64,000 nt of DNA, taken from Gorsachius magnificus (lineage: Eukaryota; Chordata; Aves; Pelecaniformes; Ardeidae). The notes below the pieces were generated by a model, which did no database searches, had not been told where the DNA came from, and saw only the letters and a list, made by a program, of their open reading frames with translations. Position numbers and translations under genes: made by a program. Position 1 is the first letter of the stretch. Every line of letters starts with the position of its first letter. Where the stretch lies: NCBI GenBank assembly GCA_034008185.1, contig CM067081.1:188180510-188244509 (forward strand), read 5' to 3'. Shown here one piece after another: positions 13,701-26,326 of this stretch.

Positions 13701-16700
13701 TGTCAGGTTTTTTTCCCCCTCCCCATCTCTCTTAATGGACCTCTTATGTATTTATAATGTACTCGGCACCATGGTATCTAGGGACCTTATACACAATTTA
13801 TAAAGCAAACATTTTTTTTTGCAAAAAGTTTCTACTTCTGGCTATTGCCAATCTCTGAATCAGGCTGCTCTCTTTGATTTGCAAAGGAAGCCGAGTTGTC
13901 TGTTCTAGTCTCCTGACACAAACTTTCTTACAGGACCCTGGCTTTGCATTTGTGGGGTGGCAGAGTCAGGTTCAGGTTGATTTATTTTAGCAGCTATTAA
14001 CTATAGAACTGTCTGTAGTCAACAGAGCTGGCCGCATTTCTCCATTAGCCTCAACACGGGCTGAGTCAGCACTGGTAGCTCCCTGGCTCTGTGCAGAGCG
14101 CCATCCGAGGTAAGAGCCCAGAATGTTTCAATGCACAGTGAAGTGGCCATATAGAGAAAGTAATTCTGACAAGGAGCAAAGTTTTAAATTTCCGTGCCAC
14201 TAGCTGCAAGCAGCTGAATGCTGCAGGCACCTGCTGGGAATAGGTCCCTGCTCAGCACCCTGAGGAGTCCGGCCGCTGCCTTGCAGGGTGACCAACCCTT
14301 CACAAGCGCCTAAGGCGCACATCTGGGTGTGCGAGGCTGTTGTGCTCAGTCTGGGACTGGACCTCAACAGGTGAGCTCTGTAATACTGCTAGCCTTACTC
14401 GGATCCAGCTTTCCTGTCTCCGGTACAAGACAGCGGTAATAGCGTATTTGTATTTTATTCCACAGCGGGAGCAGGCAATGCATGCAACAGCGACGGAGAC
14501 CGGCCAGGTGCAGCGCTGGTGCAGCAGGTAACACTCATCAAAGCCGTCACGCACTTCTTGCTCCACATCAATGTGCTCAAGTTTTTCTGCTACACTTGTT
14601 TTCCAACACTAATATATAACAGCACCCAAGAAGAAACAGTATTTGAGCATCCATATGCCTATTTACACTGACTTTTATTTCCCAGGTCACTAAAAAAGTT
14701 GACCAAAACCACCTCCAAAAACCCGCCAGCCTCGCTCCATGGATGCAGACATACCTTGTGTTGCCTGACTCCATTTGCAGAGACTTGGAACGGCTGCAGG
14801 GCAGCACTGAGGGCGAGCTGTGCTGCTCTCTAGGGCTACCTCTGGATTTGAGACTGAACAGAAAGGAACCACAGAAACTTAATAAAAAAGGAACACTGAT
14901 TAGTAAGTTGCAAAAGTAATGGCGTCAATCGCGAATTAGAAGGGGAAGTCAAAACTACAGAAGCGCCACTGCGTCTTCACTGCACTCAGCTGCTAGCGGT
15001 GCAGTGCCCTTCTCTGCAGCGCTGGACACTGGCTGACCGCCGCCGTGCCCCTCGCCCCTCCTCACGCTGCTGCTCTGCCTCTCCTCCCTTTCCCAACGAA
15101 GCCTCCCGAGAGGTGCATGGCTCAGCCCCGGCCTGTCAAGAGCAACGCCAGGACCGTGTCATGAGTAGGGAGGGCAGGAACCTCCCCGGCAGCTTCCGAG
15201 AGGAGCAGATGTGCAGGTCTGACCTCCTCAGCATCGGCAGGGGCAGGGTCCTTCCCGGGCTTGATCTCTCTCAGACAGGAACCCTCCATTAACTGTAGAG
15301 TCAGACCTGACTGGAGATGACAAGTTTGACTAAATACAAATACTCGTGTAAATGGAGTCTTGAACTAAGGCTCTGTAAAATCACACCTCAAAGCATAAAG
15401 AACATTTTTACCAGCTTGTTGAGTACGTGGTAAAAAAAGGACAAGATGAAAGGTGTTGATAATTTCAGCTGGTATTTCTAATTTCTATGAAATTGCTAAA
15501 CTACAGATGATCCTTAAAGTATTTTCAGTAAAATCTGTTGCAATTTCTAGCTAAAAAACCACTCTGAAACCAGTTGCACAGAAAATCCCAATGTAATTCA
15601 AGAGGGAACACAGTAATTTTGCAAGTGATTGAGGCATAAACAAAAACATGAAATGGAAAGGAGCATCCAAATCAGCAAAATATATTTAAGCAGTATCATA
15701 AATACACCAAAAAGTTTATTTACAGATCTAAAATTGGTATGTCCAGTAAAAATCCTCCCACAAAAAAGTATTTATAAACAAGAAATTTAACCCAGTTACA
15801 TTGTCTGCTGCTGGCAACAAAGGTGCTTTACAGCTAGCATAGCATTCATTACGCCTTTGCAAGAGAAAGGGAAAACTTAATAAAGGTGAAGAAATTATTT
15901 CTGGGAAAAACTCGAACTGAAGGCTGGGCAACAACAACAAGGCGTACAAAGCACAAGGAACTGCAAATACGTAACTCTGGTAGTGCAAAAATGAAGAAGA
16001 ATGGCTTTTTTCCCTCCAATACTTGTTCAGAGAAAAACACTCCTGTGAATTTGCAATTTTAATTCCTTTTAAGGACTTAAGATTGTAGGACTTCGTGCAT
16101 TTGCATGTTTCAGCAAGGCTGATACTATACAGGAGGTAAATGAAACAAAGTCCAGGTAAAATTACTGTCATTATATAAATTTGTAACAACCTTTATAAAA
16201 AAATGCTTGAATACACAGTACAGAGACAAGCCTCTGAAAAACAAGTTTAGATTTTCTCCATCCAGACAATTAATTGCTAAGCATGTGACTGCTAAAGAAA
16301 ACCAACTCATATGTAACTGACAGCATATGTAACATTCTTTGGAATTAGATTTCAATTTCCCTCTCAGGCGTTGCCCCTGTGTTTCATACAGGGAACAGCG
16401 GCGGGGTAACTCCTCGTGCCTCACTGGGGTTAGGAGCTCCCGGTGCATTGTCCCTGGGGATGTGCCCGGGACTGGGCAGAGACCGCGGAGCTGCACAAGT
16501 GCCAGGAGCCGGAGAACTCCACCTCCACCTGGGAACGTGGGTCACGGTAGGGCGCCGTGGTAGTAGTTGGTGTAGAAGCAGGGAATTAATGCTGTTGCAT
16601 TCCTGAGGCTCTTCATCCCGCACCCTGGGATTTATTGTGTTTTGAAACACACGAGACAGTCTCTTTGTCCAAAAAGGCCTCACAGTTTTGAATGGCTGTA

Positions 16701-18044
16701 AACATTTCTTTTAGTTTAAATCAGCATTTTCACCATGCCTTTGCTGTTTAAAAAAAATAGTAAAATCAAAAGTAGGAATACCTTAGCTCATGTTAGAACC
16801 ATTTCCAATTCAGAAAACTTGAGCTCTTTAATTGAGAAAACTGAAACAAGTCTGCAAACACGTGATTAGTTTTGCAAATAATCTTTTTGCTATATTTTTA
16901 GCTGACTCTTTATCTAACTTTCAGCAAACTGCTGTAGATCCTAGAGAAAATCTAACAGTTTGCTAAGTAAGCTGGAAACCACTTAATGAACGGAGGCAAA
17001 CAATCAGCACCAACCGTTGCGTTTGTTCCCCCCAAAGCTAGGCCCATCCCTGCACTGCAGAAGGGATACTCCATTTTAGTCTGCTCGCAGTCCCAGGACA
17101 GGTCAGGAGTCCCCCACTTTTCCTGTTCCTCTTGATGTACAAAAAGACAGATACAGATGATGTTCATAAAAAGCTAACAGTGGCAGGTACAGAGTAAGAT
17201 GTACCCATTATAATTAGCAGAAGCGTTACGGTTGATGTCCAAAGCTTTTCCAAAACAAAACCCACCAACTTCTTGACTTTTAAATGTTCACAGGATGACT
17301 ATCAGGTATGACAGTGTTACTTTAAGGGGACTTTCTTAAAAATTGCTAGTGCTCAAGTTGGAACAGTTTATGATGCAATCAGATGAACTTTTACTGAAAT
17401 AGCAGTCAAACTAATGGTGATTTGAGAAGCCAAATGATTGCCTTTATGCAATCTTCTTTCTCTGTACTCACGGGTTGTTGGCCAGAAATGGCTGAAAATT
17501 ACTTCTGCAGGGGAGGCAGTGCTGCTTTTCTGCAACCTGACAGAGCTCGTTCAGCCTAACTTCAAGTGTCCAATTTATGTGCTTGATCGAGGAGCTTATG
17601 TACCCAGCCCAGGCTCCAGAGGAGGACTTAGAACAGAAGTGCTCTAGGATTATTTAACAGACGTAAGGGATTTGTCTGCTTGACCTTCGGCATACGAAAG
17701 CAAAACAAACACAAATCTAATAGGCACAATCACAGGAAAATTCATCCTAAAATAGAGATCAAATGAATCTTCCTCTAGAAATATTTAATTCTCTTTGTTA
17801 AGGAGCAGTGGAGCACTTCAGGTCATTGGCATGGATCCAGACATCTAGCTTTCAGACACTGGAATTTAAATGAGATGACTCCTACCTCAGGTTCCCATGT
17901 TAGGAACTTAGGCTGGATACCTGAAATTAGATGGTAAGGTTACTCTCTGTCCTTATTGAGAACTGACTTCTCTCGAGTCCGTGACAGAGCTGCAATCACA
18001 GCGTGTACTTAGAGAAGGCCCAATGGAACCGAGTCTCGGTAGGC

Positions 18045-18079
18045 TCTCTCATCTCATCTCATCTCATCTCATCTCTCAT
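18045..18079. repeat. (ATCTC)n pentanucleotide microsatellite
   Basis: Six or so tandem copies of ATCTC, flanked by CTCTC. It lies in the region downstream of TMEM168. Confidence 0.9.
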
Positions 18080-19083
18080 TTCTTTATTCCCTTTTCACTT
18101 TATGGAAGGGGCTGGAGAAAGGCAAAGCTGGCTGGGGAGTGGTGTTTTGCTAAACAAAGTTGTGTAATACACACTAATGCAGAAACTTAGTGGCTGTCAC
18201 TTGTAAACCCTACAAAAATCACCATTTTTTTAAGTTGGTGGGTGCAAATTACTCTGGCTATTACAGATCTCATAACTTAATCACACATTTTATTTTCTGG
18301 GGTTACTAACGGGTATCCGTGTTAGCAGATCCTCTAACTTAGCTGGCTAAAAAGTTCAAATGGAATTAGAAAAACCCTTGATGGCAAAGACTTAAAGAGC
18401 TCCTAAAGTATTTTCATGTATTTAAATTAAAAAAACTAGTAAGTTATATTTTAGACAAATATCAGGTAATGCCTAACATTTTTATTAAAATACTGATGGA
18501 AACAGAAAAAAGTAAACTCTAGGTCTAACTGGATTGCACACACATATGCAAAAAACCCACCAGAACCTGTACTGTCTTAGCTACAAAGCTGTTTCACTCC
18601 TCATTTTCTGTGCTTGAGAAAACAAGGTCAGAAAGCAATGAAGCTTCTCTGACTGAAGAGGAAAGGCTGGGGCAGGATTTCTGGAGTCCCATCCAGCTCT
18701 GTAAGTGGAAAGATTAAGATTAGGACCTTATGGCTGGGAGAACAGAGTTGAGGAATACTCTGGATTCACTCCTGTCCTAAGAGAACAATCTATTCTTTCT
18801 GGCAAACTTGGCTCGTGGTTTTACTAGATAATGAACTCATCAGTCCAGTCCTGTACTCAGCATTTTACAGAATCAAGGTCTTAGGCACAGCAAAGACTTC
18901 AGATAAACATGGAAACAAGGCAACACTTGTATTTCCATTTTTTATCTATGTATTATTTTCTTCGTTAAATTCCTTGGGTTTGCTTTTTTTTTCTTCAGAG
19001 TAGCTTTTCAAAATACAAACTAGTAAGAGCCTGGAAAAGACAGAGCCACCCTAACAGGCGAGGGAAAAATTCTCAGTGCACTT

Positions 19084-19873
19084 TTTATTCCATATATGAA
19101 TTAACTACTGGGAGTATTTACCAAATAAATAAATAATAATAAAGAAGATCACCAGCAAGATACCGAATTTTGAAAGTAACACTGAAGTTTTTAAAACTGC
19201 ACTTCAGAAAACATTGTCTGAACAGCACCAGAACATTAGAAGGTTGTCTGAGTTCCCTGTTTTCTGTGGCAAATTTCCACTGATGGCAGTAGACAACTGG
19301 GGCAGGGGCTGAAGATGTAAAAGCAAATAAAACTAAAGATTCTTGGTAGCTACTTACCCACAGTGGCTATTCATTCGCCTCTCTTATTTTTTGGCTCAGT
19401 GCTGTTTTATAACACCCTTGACCCCACCATATAATTTCAAGGACATATAAATTGATTTTAGTATTAGCTTGGTTCCTTTCCTGTATTTGAACCTTATAGT
19501 GGATATAAATGACAAACAAGCATGCTACTGCATTCACAGGAGCTGTGGTCCATCAAACTGGTGACTCTGAATGAAGGCTGCTTTAAGTAATGCATATGAA
19601 CATGCAAACTGTCTCCAAAATGCATGGTCATATTAAAGAAGTCTCTTACGTATGTACATACAGACCATTAACAAAACTCAAATATCATAGTCCTACCCTC
19701 TTCTGTTTAAGATTGCAGTTTCTATCTGTTGCATATACTGTAGCTGCTCAAAGAGCTGAATAAAGTGAGTGTAGCAGACTTTTTCAGAGAAAAACAGTCA
19801 TATAAAAAGTTGTAAGTACGGTACAGTGAGAAAGTTCCCAGAGCTCTCACTTCACTTTCTCTTTGGTTGCTAA
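19084..19873 (-). other. TMEM168: TMEM168 3' UTR, to first candidate poly(A) signal
   Basis: The sequence following the TMEM168 stop is A+T-rich and non-coding. The first canonical AATAAA on the minus strand is at 19089-19084, followed by a G/T-rich stretch (GTTAGGGTGGCTCTGTC) suitable as a downstream element. Further AATAAA hexamers occur at lower coordinates, for instance near 18.48, 18.29 and 18.08 kb, so longer forms are possible. The end of the transcript cannot be fixed from sequence alone. Confidence 0.4.
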
Positions 19874-20421
19874 TTAGGATTTGACAAGTTTGAAACCCTG
19901 TCCTGTGTCCAGCACTGAGGGAAGAAACCAACTCATTTTCAGTCTTTTCAAGCACCTAAAACACGCTTTACAGACCCAGAACAGATTGAGACCACAAAAC
20001 CAGTTTGCCAAATGTACTAATGGATAGGTGATACGTGGGAAGTATATCATCCAGTGTTTGGCAACATCGCTTCCTGTTGGCAAATGCAACGTGTAGTCGC
20101 TCCAGCGTTTTGACACACCATACACTGCTTTCACTGTTCGTCCCTTCTCAGACCAGCTGATGTTACTGTCGGGGTTACAGTTGTACTCAACCCACTGCCT
20201 GGTGAAGTCACCAAGCTGTGGAGGGTCTGCTTCTTCGATGTCTACAACTCTGGCCATTTCTGCTCCTTGCACGGCAACATACTGGTCATTTACTTTTCTT
20301 ACTTCTTTAACCCAAGGCTGAGAGTTCTCACAGTCTAAAACGATGATGAGTCGAGAACAAAAAGTGCTGTTCTTTTCTCTCCACCACTCTAACAGTGTGT
20401 CAAGTCGTAAAGCATCACCCC
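19874..20421 (-). CDS. TMEM168: TMEM168 exon 5: C-terminal 182 residues and stop
   Basis: Last coding exon. The acceptor (CCTTGTGGCAG) is followed by GG-GGT-GAT, completing Gly519 and reading [18 protein letters not shown]. The strand-like [11 protein letters not shown] at residues 542-552 follows. Further on are the acidic [22 protein letters not shown], the conserved [22 protein letters not shown] and a final hydrophobic stretch ([20 protein letters not shown]). The Cys/Arg-rich tail ends KLVKS with TAA at 19876-19874. From memory, human Arg539, reported changed (R539Q) in a Brugada-syndrome context, corresponds to Arg542 here given the three-residue offset. The open frame extends 5' of the acceptor into the intron, but that part is not coding. 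Confidence 0.95.
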
Positions 20422-23400
20422 CTGCCACAAGGAAAAAAAGATTTAATATTAGGACGAAGAAACAGAAACCTCTGTAGAATTTTGACTGCAGGTTCCAAGA
20501 ATCCCTTATTTTAACAACCTGGACAGATAGAACAGAAGTTTTCAACTGATCCTCCCTCTCCAGAGAGGTATTAACTGATTCCACCTGATGTGCTGTGGCA
20601 GCGTGACAGCCTATTAAGAAACCTGGAAATAGCTAAACAAGAAAAGAAAACCTGAAATAGAGTTTATTTTGTATTAAATCTTAGTAACTTGAAGAAACAA
20701 AAAGGATTCTCTTTAATATGTTTTAATTAATTTTTAAAAGGACTCCAACCTTACCCTCACCAACTGTATCCTGGGCTGCCTCAAAAGAAGCATGGTCAGC
20801 AGGTCGAGAGGTGATTCTTCCCCTCTACTCTGCTCTCATGAGACCCCACTTGGAGTACTATGTCCAGCTCTGGGGCCCCCAACATAAGAAGGACATGGAC
20901 CCATTGGAGCAAGTCCAGAGAAGGGCCACGAAGATGCTCAGAGCGCTGAAGCACCTCTCCTATGAGGACAGGCTGAAAGACTTGGGGTTGTTCAGCCTGG
21001 TGAAGGGAAGGGTCCAGGGAGAGCTTCTAGTGGCCTTCCAGTACCTGAAGGGGCCCTACAACAAAGCTGGAGAGGGACTTTCTACCAGGGCATGTAGTGA
21101 CAGGACAAGGGGTAACGGCTTTAAACTGAAAGAGGGCAGATTTAGGTTAGATATAAAGAAGAAATTCTTCACTCTCAGGGTGGTGAGGCACTGGAACAGG
21201 TTGCTCTGAGAAGTTGTAGATGCCCCATCCCTGGAAATGTTCAAGGCCAGGCTGGATGGAGCTTTCAGCAACCTGGTCTAGTGGAAGGTGTCCCTGCCCA
21301 TGGCAGGGGGGTTGGAACAAGATGATCTTTGAGGTCCCCTCCAACCTAAACCATTCTATGATTCTATGATTCCACGACTCATCTTTTAAGGAAGAGAGGA
21401 CTTTTGAACACAACACATGCTAACAGTTTTGAAGCACAACGAGAAAGCCACCTACAGGTACAACCATCACTTTAGCTTGAAAAATTCACATGACCAGAAA
21501 TGGAGAGATTCACTCTGTAGACACGGTTGTCTTCAGAGCTTCAAGAAAATTAGAATTGGTATGGATTTACAAGTCAATGAAACAAAAACCTCAGAAGAAT
21601 TTTTCCACAATATTTATTTCCTAACAGCTCAGAAAACACTTGCAACTAAAGTGTCCAACTTCTCATGTTCCTTCTCCGCTCTTGCTTCAACAACGCTTCC
21701 AAAGAGCAGACTGTAATTAAAATTACCTATAGCTGGGAGTCCTTCTGCACAAGTGTAATGGATACTGCAGGATCTATGTAGCTTTGAAAAGCAGACTACT
21801 TACTCAAGTGCCTAAGGAAAACATCTTGCAAACAAGTGAATAAACCTCCATGGGCTCCACAGTGACCATTAATGTGAAGAACTGATATGGCTAGGTGTTG
21901 GCAGGTTGGAGCTATGATACAGATTTACAATAAAAAAACCTCTAATTTGAAAATGCCAACCTTAAAAAAATGAAGAATTTTAGAAAAAAGGTAGAAAAAT
22001 GTTATTAAAAATAACTGCATTTTAACTCCATAGTGATTTTTATTGTGGAATATAAGTACATTTAGCAGTGTTTAAAATCTTGTTAGTAGGAATTTAACTG
22101 CATAGATGAATCTCAAACAGAACAGCTCCATATTTCAGCACTTACATTTCCACCTGTAAGGGGTGACAAAAAAGTGCTTCAAATTAATAGCTCAGAATTA
22201 AAGCTTTGAGCATGCTATCACAGTTAAAGTAAAAGCAAAATTACAGGGCTACAACTTTCTCAAAAAAAAAGCAAACCTGGAAAACTTAGTATCAAAGAAA
22301 ATTTTAATATACAAACCCACAGTAATGACTTGTCTTGGTATATTATCCCCAAATTGCTGTAGTTATTTACAGCACAGACTTGTATAGAAGCGATTTGCCT
22401 TTTCTAGGTATGCCTTCTGTGTCAATTAGCAGTAAAAATGTCTTTGTTCACGTTTTAAAGGCTTATAAATAAACTTTATTTTAGTGTAACTATGCAGGGG
22501 TGCAGGTGATTTCAAAACAGCACTGGACAGAACTGCCCAAAGAAAACCGTCTCATGCTTCATACACACAGACACAAACACATGCTCAGCTTCTAACCCTA
22601 CTGACCTCAAACACATGGACTTATCAGCCAGCGCAAGATTTGGGCACCAAGCTGTGTAAGAAAACCATGCACCTGGCCACATCTGGTTCTCTGACAGGTT
22701 TCGCAGGCAGTTAAGCCGACAGTTTCAGCAACAGAGACAAAGCTTCATCAGCCCAGGTCTTGCCTTTGCCTTCACTCAGAGAACATGACCTCACAGGTCA
22801 TTTGGCTGCTCATACTTTATGCATGACTAGTTAACAGTTTCTTTTATACACCACCATGCTACATCTCAGCTTCCAACAACAGAGAAACATCATTAGTGAA
22901 CTAATGAATCTGGTAAGCCTCCTTTAAAAGATGTCACTATAAAGCAAAGACTACATACACCGCTACTGCTGTGCTGTATCATAGCATACGCCAGCAGTAA
23001 GACACTACTTTTTGTATCAGATCCAAATGTTTTATTTCATTGTTGCCATCTCTCTTCATCCTCTCCAGAGGTCGGAGGACAGTACACGTTACAGGAGCTG
23101 ATGACCAAATGCTCCATCTGTCCAAAAACGCCACTGTCCAATACACACGGTACAGCTACACAAACGAACAGCCTTCATCTTTTCAGTTTATACTCAAGTT
23201 ACATTTGGGGGCAGTGCTATCTGGAAGGAGTGTCAGGTTACACTCCATGATTTATCTAAAATTAATCACGAAAAAGGATGCAAGACACATTACAGCGAAC
23301 TGTTCCTCTCCTTTATGTGACTACACATATCTCCAAGTAGAAGCTGAAAGATGTGCTTGGTTAGAGAACTGAAAAGCAACTTCGTGAAAAAGCTGAACAC

Positions 23401-25187
23401 CACGCATTTACATATCTTTTAGCACAGAAATTTTTAGTTTATTGTAACGGTTATCTTGGGCCCTTATCCCAGAAGTAAAGACAAGAGTTTAATTTAGGCC
23501 ACAGCTACCTGAGCAGGTATACAGAGACCTGAGGTCCCCTGTCACACTCCAGGCTAGCTGGATGTAAGCCAGGACTGGTCTGGAAGCTATACAATTTCTG
23601 CAGCAACATTTGGCTCTCTGTATGCTACAAAGCTAGCCATGTCTATGCTGCTGACAGGAGCACGGGCAGGAGGCAGTTTTGCTGCTATCCCGCTCCACGC
23701 CACGCGTGGACACGCACAGTGACTGCACAGGGCGGCAGCAGCTCTGGTGGACAAGACCACCCTGTTCTTGGAGAAGTCATTCAGCCACCCTGGCTGTGCA
23801 CTGTGGTACGTCACCTGTGCTAAGCTCAGAGTACAGCTGTGGCTTTTTAAAATCACTGATACAGATGAAGCCTTTGAGAAAAAAAATACATGCTGCTTTT
23901 CAGCAGGTGTAACAGTTCAGGCATGGAGTTGCACCAAAACAGGTAGATGGCCTCCAGACAAAAACTGACCTGTACCTCAGCATGACCACGTGCAAAGATT
24001 CACTTTTTGCACACAGCAACCTCAGAAGCCCGGTTCCATACAGCAGGAGAGCAAGGCTAAACCTACCAATGATTTGAAAATTTTAGTAGGTTTACCAAAG
24101 ACTACAGCTGAGATAGCACTGCCCATTATAAAGAGATCAGAAACAGGCCAAGAAAAGGGGAAGTGGTGAAGTCTATACTAAGCATATGACGAGGCATTAA
24201 ACTGGCCTTTTATATAGGGGTTTGTAGTCTTGGGGCTACGCTGCGCCCACAGCGACTCTCAAACTCTAGGATGTCAGCAAACCATAGCTGTTTTCATGAT
24301 ACAAAGTTTGTAGTATGTTTGAAGACCTGCTTTTCTAGTGTGGATTGTATACCTGCCTCCCATTTCTTTTATTCTGTCTTTTACAAAAAAAAAAACAAAC
24401 AGAGCACCTCTTAAGGACATGAATGCAGTCCTTTGTGACAGCCTAACTGACAGAGTGACACAGAATGCTGTTTAATTCACTCTGCCATGCCCAGAGAATG
24501 AGATCATGCTTGCTCATTATAGTGAACAAATACTCCCCAAAATACAGGGGATATCTGTCTTTAGAGCAGAAGGGGGTCATTTCCACTACTTTTCTGGGGA
24601 AAAAAAGTAATCTTTAAAGTTAACTTGCTGAATTGTAAGGGGAATATGAAATCATGTTTAAACTTGTAAGCATGCATTTGGGGTCAACAATATTTAGACA
24701 ATTTTGAGAACAAGTGTAAGATTAGATAGCTGCAAAAGGATTTTTATCAAAGTGACTAAATACTGAAATGACATAGAAGTTCATGAAGTAACTGACTGTC
24801 ATAAAGAGCAAGGTAAGGGAAGATCTGCTTCTTTACATCAAGTTAACTGCATGCAAAAGGAGCTTCTGCAGTTCTCCATTCTCTCCACCAGCAGAGGTAG
24901 TTAGCCTGCAACCTTGCCTGTTCTGATGATTCCTTGTAGCCCCTGAAGCTCTTAACAGCCACGCTCTGTATATTACCCATCCCTGTCTTCCTTCCCTGCC
25001 AGGTGCTTGTATGAACCTGTTCTCCAAAGACTGGTGGTTCTTTGCCATTCTGGACTATCAGATAATAAATGTGACCAAAACTTCAAAGTTTTGCAATACA
25101 GTATGATTTTTTAAAAGAACAAATTAATTGATTTGGAAAGTTTATCAATACCAACTATAAATAAAAAAAAATCCGCAAACCAGTTAC
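20422..25187 (-). other. TMEM168: TMEM168 intron 4
   Basis: A 4.8-kb intron with GTAACT donor and GTGGCAG acceptor. It contains the plus-strand CR1 at 20762-21372 and otherwise unique A+T-rich sequence. I see no nested gene. Confidence 0.85.
20762..21372 (+). mobile_element. CR1 LINE, 5'-truncated, in TMEM168 intron 4
   Basis: Plus-strand CR1 tail of about 610 bases, antisense to TMEM168. It encodes [20 protein letters not shown], then [17 protein letters not shown] and [20 protein letters not shown], followed by the 3' untranslated part. It ends with the family's short tandem repeat (ATTCTATG type) at about 21354-21372. The intact terminal repeat marks the true 3' end; the start is an ordinary CR1 5' truncation. 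Confidence 0.93.
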
Positions 25188-25462
25188 CTGCCAGTGCCCA
25201 TTCACCAGTGCCATGTGAGTGACCACTGTAATATAAAATGTAGGTATCGTGTCTGGGTCCATCTGCTGTCCGAAGTTCAAGAAAAGACTTGATCTTGGAG
25301 TGAAGGGTATCAAAGGTCAGTCCGCTTGTAGAGTAATCACAACCATATGTCTCAATCATGTGGTATGCAAAAAATCTTTGGATGGCATTAAGCATGCCAG
25401 TAGACCTCAGATTTAACTCTTGTACATGCTCAGGTGGAAGAAGAGTTGGTTGGCCATCAGGA
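25188..25462 (-). CDS. TMEM168: TMEM168 exon 4 (residues 427-519)
   Basis: Internal coding exon of 275 bases. The acceptor is CTCTTTAG; the exon starts T-CCT-GAT-GGC, completing Ser427 and reading [15 protein letters not shown]. It ends GCA-G before a GTAACT donor at 25187. It begins the hydrophilic C-terminal domain, with a predicted helix ([21 protein letters not shown]), the Asp/Thr-rich stretch [11 protein letters not shown], and a strand-like [19 protein letters not shown] at residues 501-519. The YYSGH motif at 504-508 resembles the His-bearing strand of caspase/metacaspase-fold proteases. That comparison is my inference; the gene assignment itself is secure. Confidence 0.95.
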
Positions 25463-26124
25463 CTAAAGAGAAGAAAAACAGCTATGATTATAATTATTTC
25501 ATGCTTAGTGGACTTTCAGCAAATTATGATTTTTTTCCCCTGTGCATATTTTCTCTGCTGTGAAGTAGCACCATTCTAAGTTCAAATTGATTTGAAATGT
25601 ACAGTTTATAAACAATTCAAAATACTGTATTTGAGTGAGGGACCATTATCTCCCCCTCCCTTTTGTCACGCTTCCTCACTTCAAAGCGTAGTCCTTGCAC
25701 AACTCCATGCAGCTGAGAAGCAGGGAGAGAGGGGAGCTGTAATGTGAAGATGCTGGGCTTCAATGATTTCATTTAAGTCTCACTGAAAGAGCACTGCCTT
25801 CAGACAGGCATTTATTCACACAGAACTGGAAAGAAGAGCACGGATAATGAGTGTTAAGTCTGCACAAAACATTATGCAAACTAGTTTCCAACAACAGACT
25901 AAAGAGAAATGCAAGTACACACTTTGCTCAGATATTTTGATTAATTTCTCTCTGTTCCAAACTAGCCTTTATTCAATATGGTACTCACGCAAATACAGTA
26001 ATTCTTACTTGTGTGTGCTGTTCAGATGGTGACCTTTCAGCATAAGAAATATGTTTCAGATTATGGTATTTACCGCTTAGAAAATGAAAGTTCTAAGAAA
26101 ATTACAAACTAGACCTGGAACAAA

Positions 26125-26195
26125 CCACATATACATAGATGTGTGTGTATATAGATGCATGTGTGTCTATGTGTATATATGAATATGCATATATA
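26125..26195. repeat. TG/TA-rich low-complexity tract
   Basis: Mixed TGTGTG, TATATA and ATGCATG units forming a degenerate alternating purine-pyrimidine tract, within TMEM168 intron 3's neighbour intron 4 side. Confidence 0.6.
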
Positions 26196-26293
26196 AGAGA
26201 AGAGCACCTGGGTTCTCTGGGCAATGGACAGATTTTGTGGATGAAAACACAGAGATGGTCTTACTCTACTAATACAGAATATTAATTGGTTTT

Positions 26294-26326
26294 TATATAT
26301 ATTTATGTATGTATGTATGTATGTAT
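26294..26326. repeat. (TATG)n tetranucleotide microsatellite
   Basis: A short TATATATAT run followed by about five and a half tandem GTAT units. It is intronic in TMEM168. Confidence 0.85.

Larger units (their letters stand above)
4023..19083. other. Gene-poor region downstream of TMEM168
   Basis: About 15 kb between the first CR1 tail and the candidate TMEM168 poly(A) signal. It has moderately G+C-rich patches (10.3-10.7, 13.25-13.45, 15.0-15.3 and 16.35-16.6 kb) and the two microsatellites listed separately. In human the next gene in this direction is LSMEM1. I looked for its transmembrane and coiled-coil segments on the plus strand and did not find them, so that gene probably lies beyond the left edge. 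The leftmost 3' end of TMEM168 could extend into the upper part of this stretch. Confidence 0.55.

Noticed and set aside
14905..14940. Mariner-like terminal repeat (GTTGCAAAAGTAATGGCG)
   Set aside because: It only loosely resembles a mariner end. I saw no matching inverted copy nearby and no TA duplication I could confirm.
15728..16189. 153-codon minus-strand frame, hydrophobic, downstream of TMEM168
   Set aside because: No family match, no splice logic, A+T-rich composition. The hydrophobic residues come from T-rich sequence on the minus strand.
1..19000. Possible LSMEM1 exons, expected by human gene order
   Set aside because: I searched the plus-strand frames for its membrane segment and the following KMDDVSRRL-like helix and found neither.
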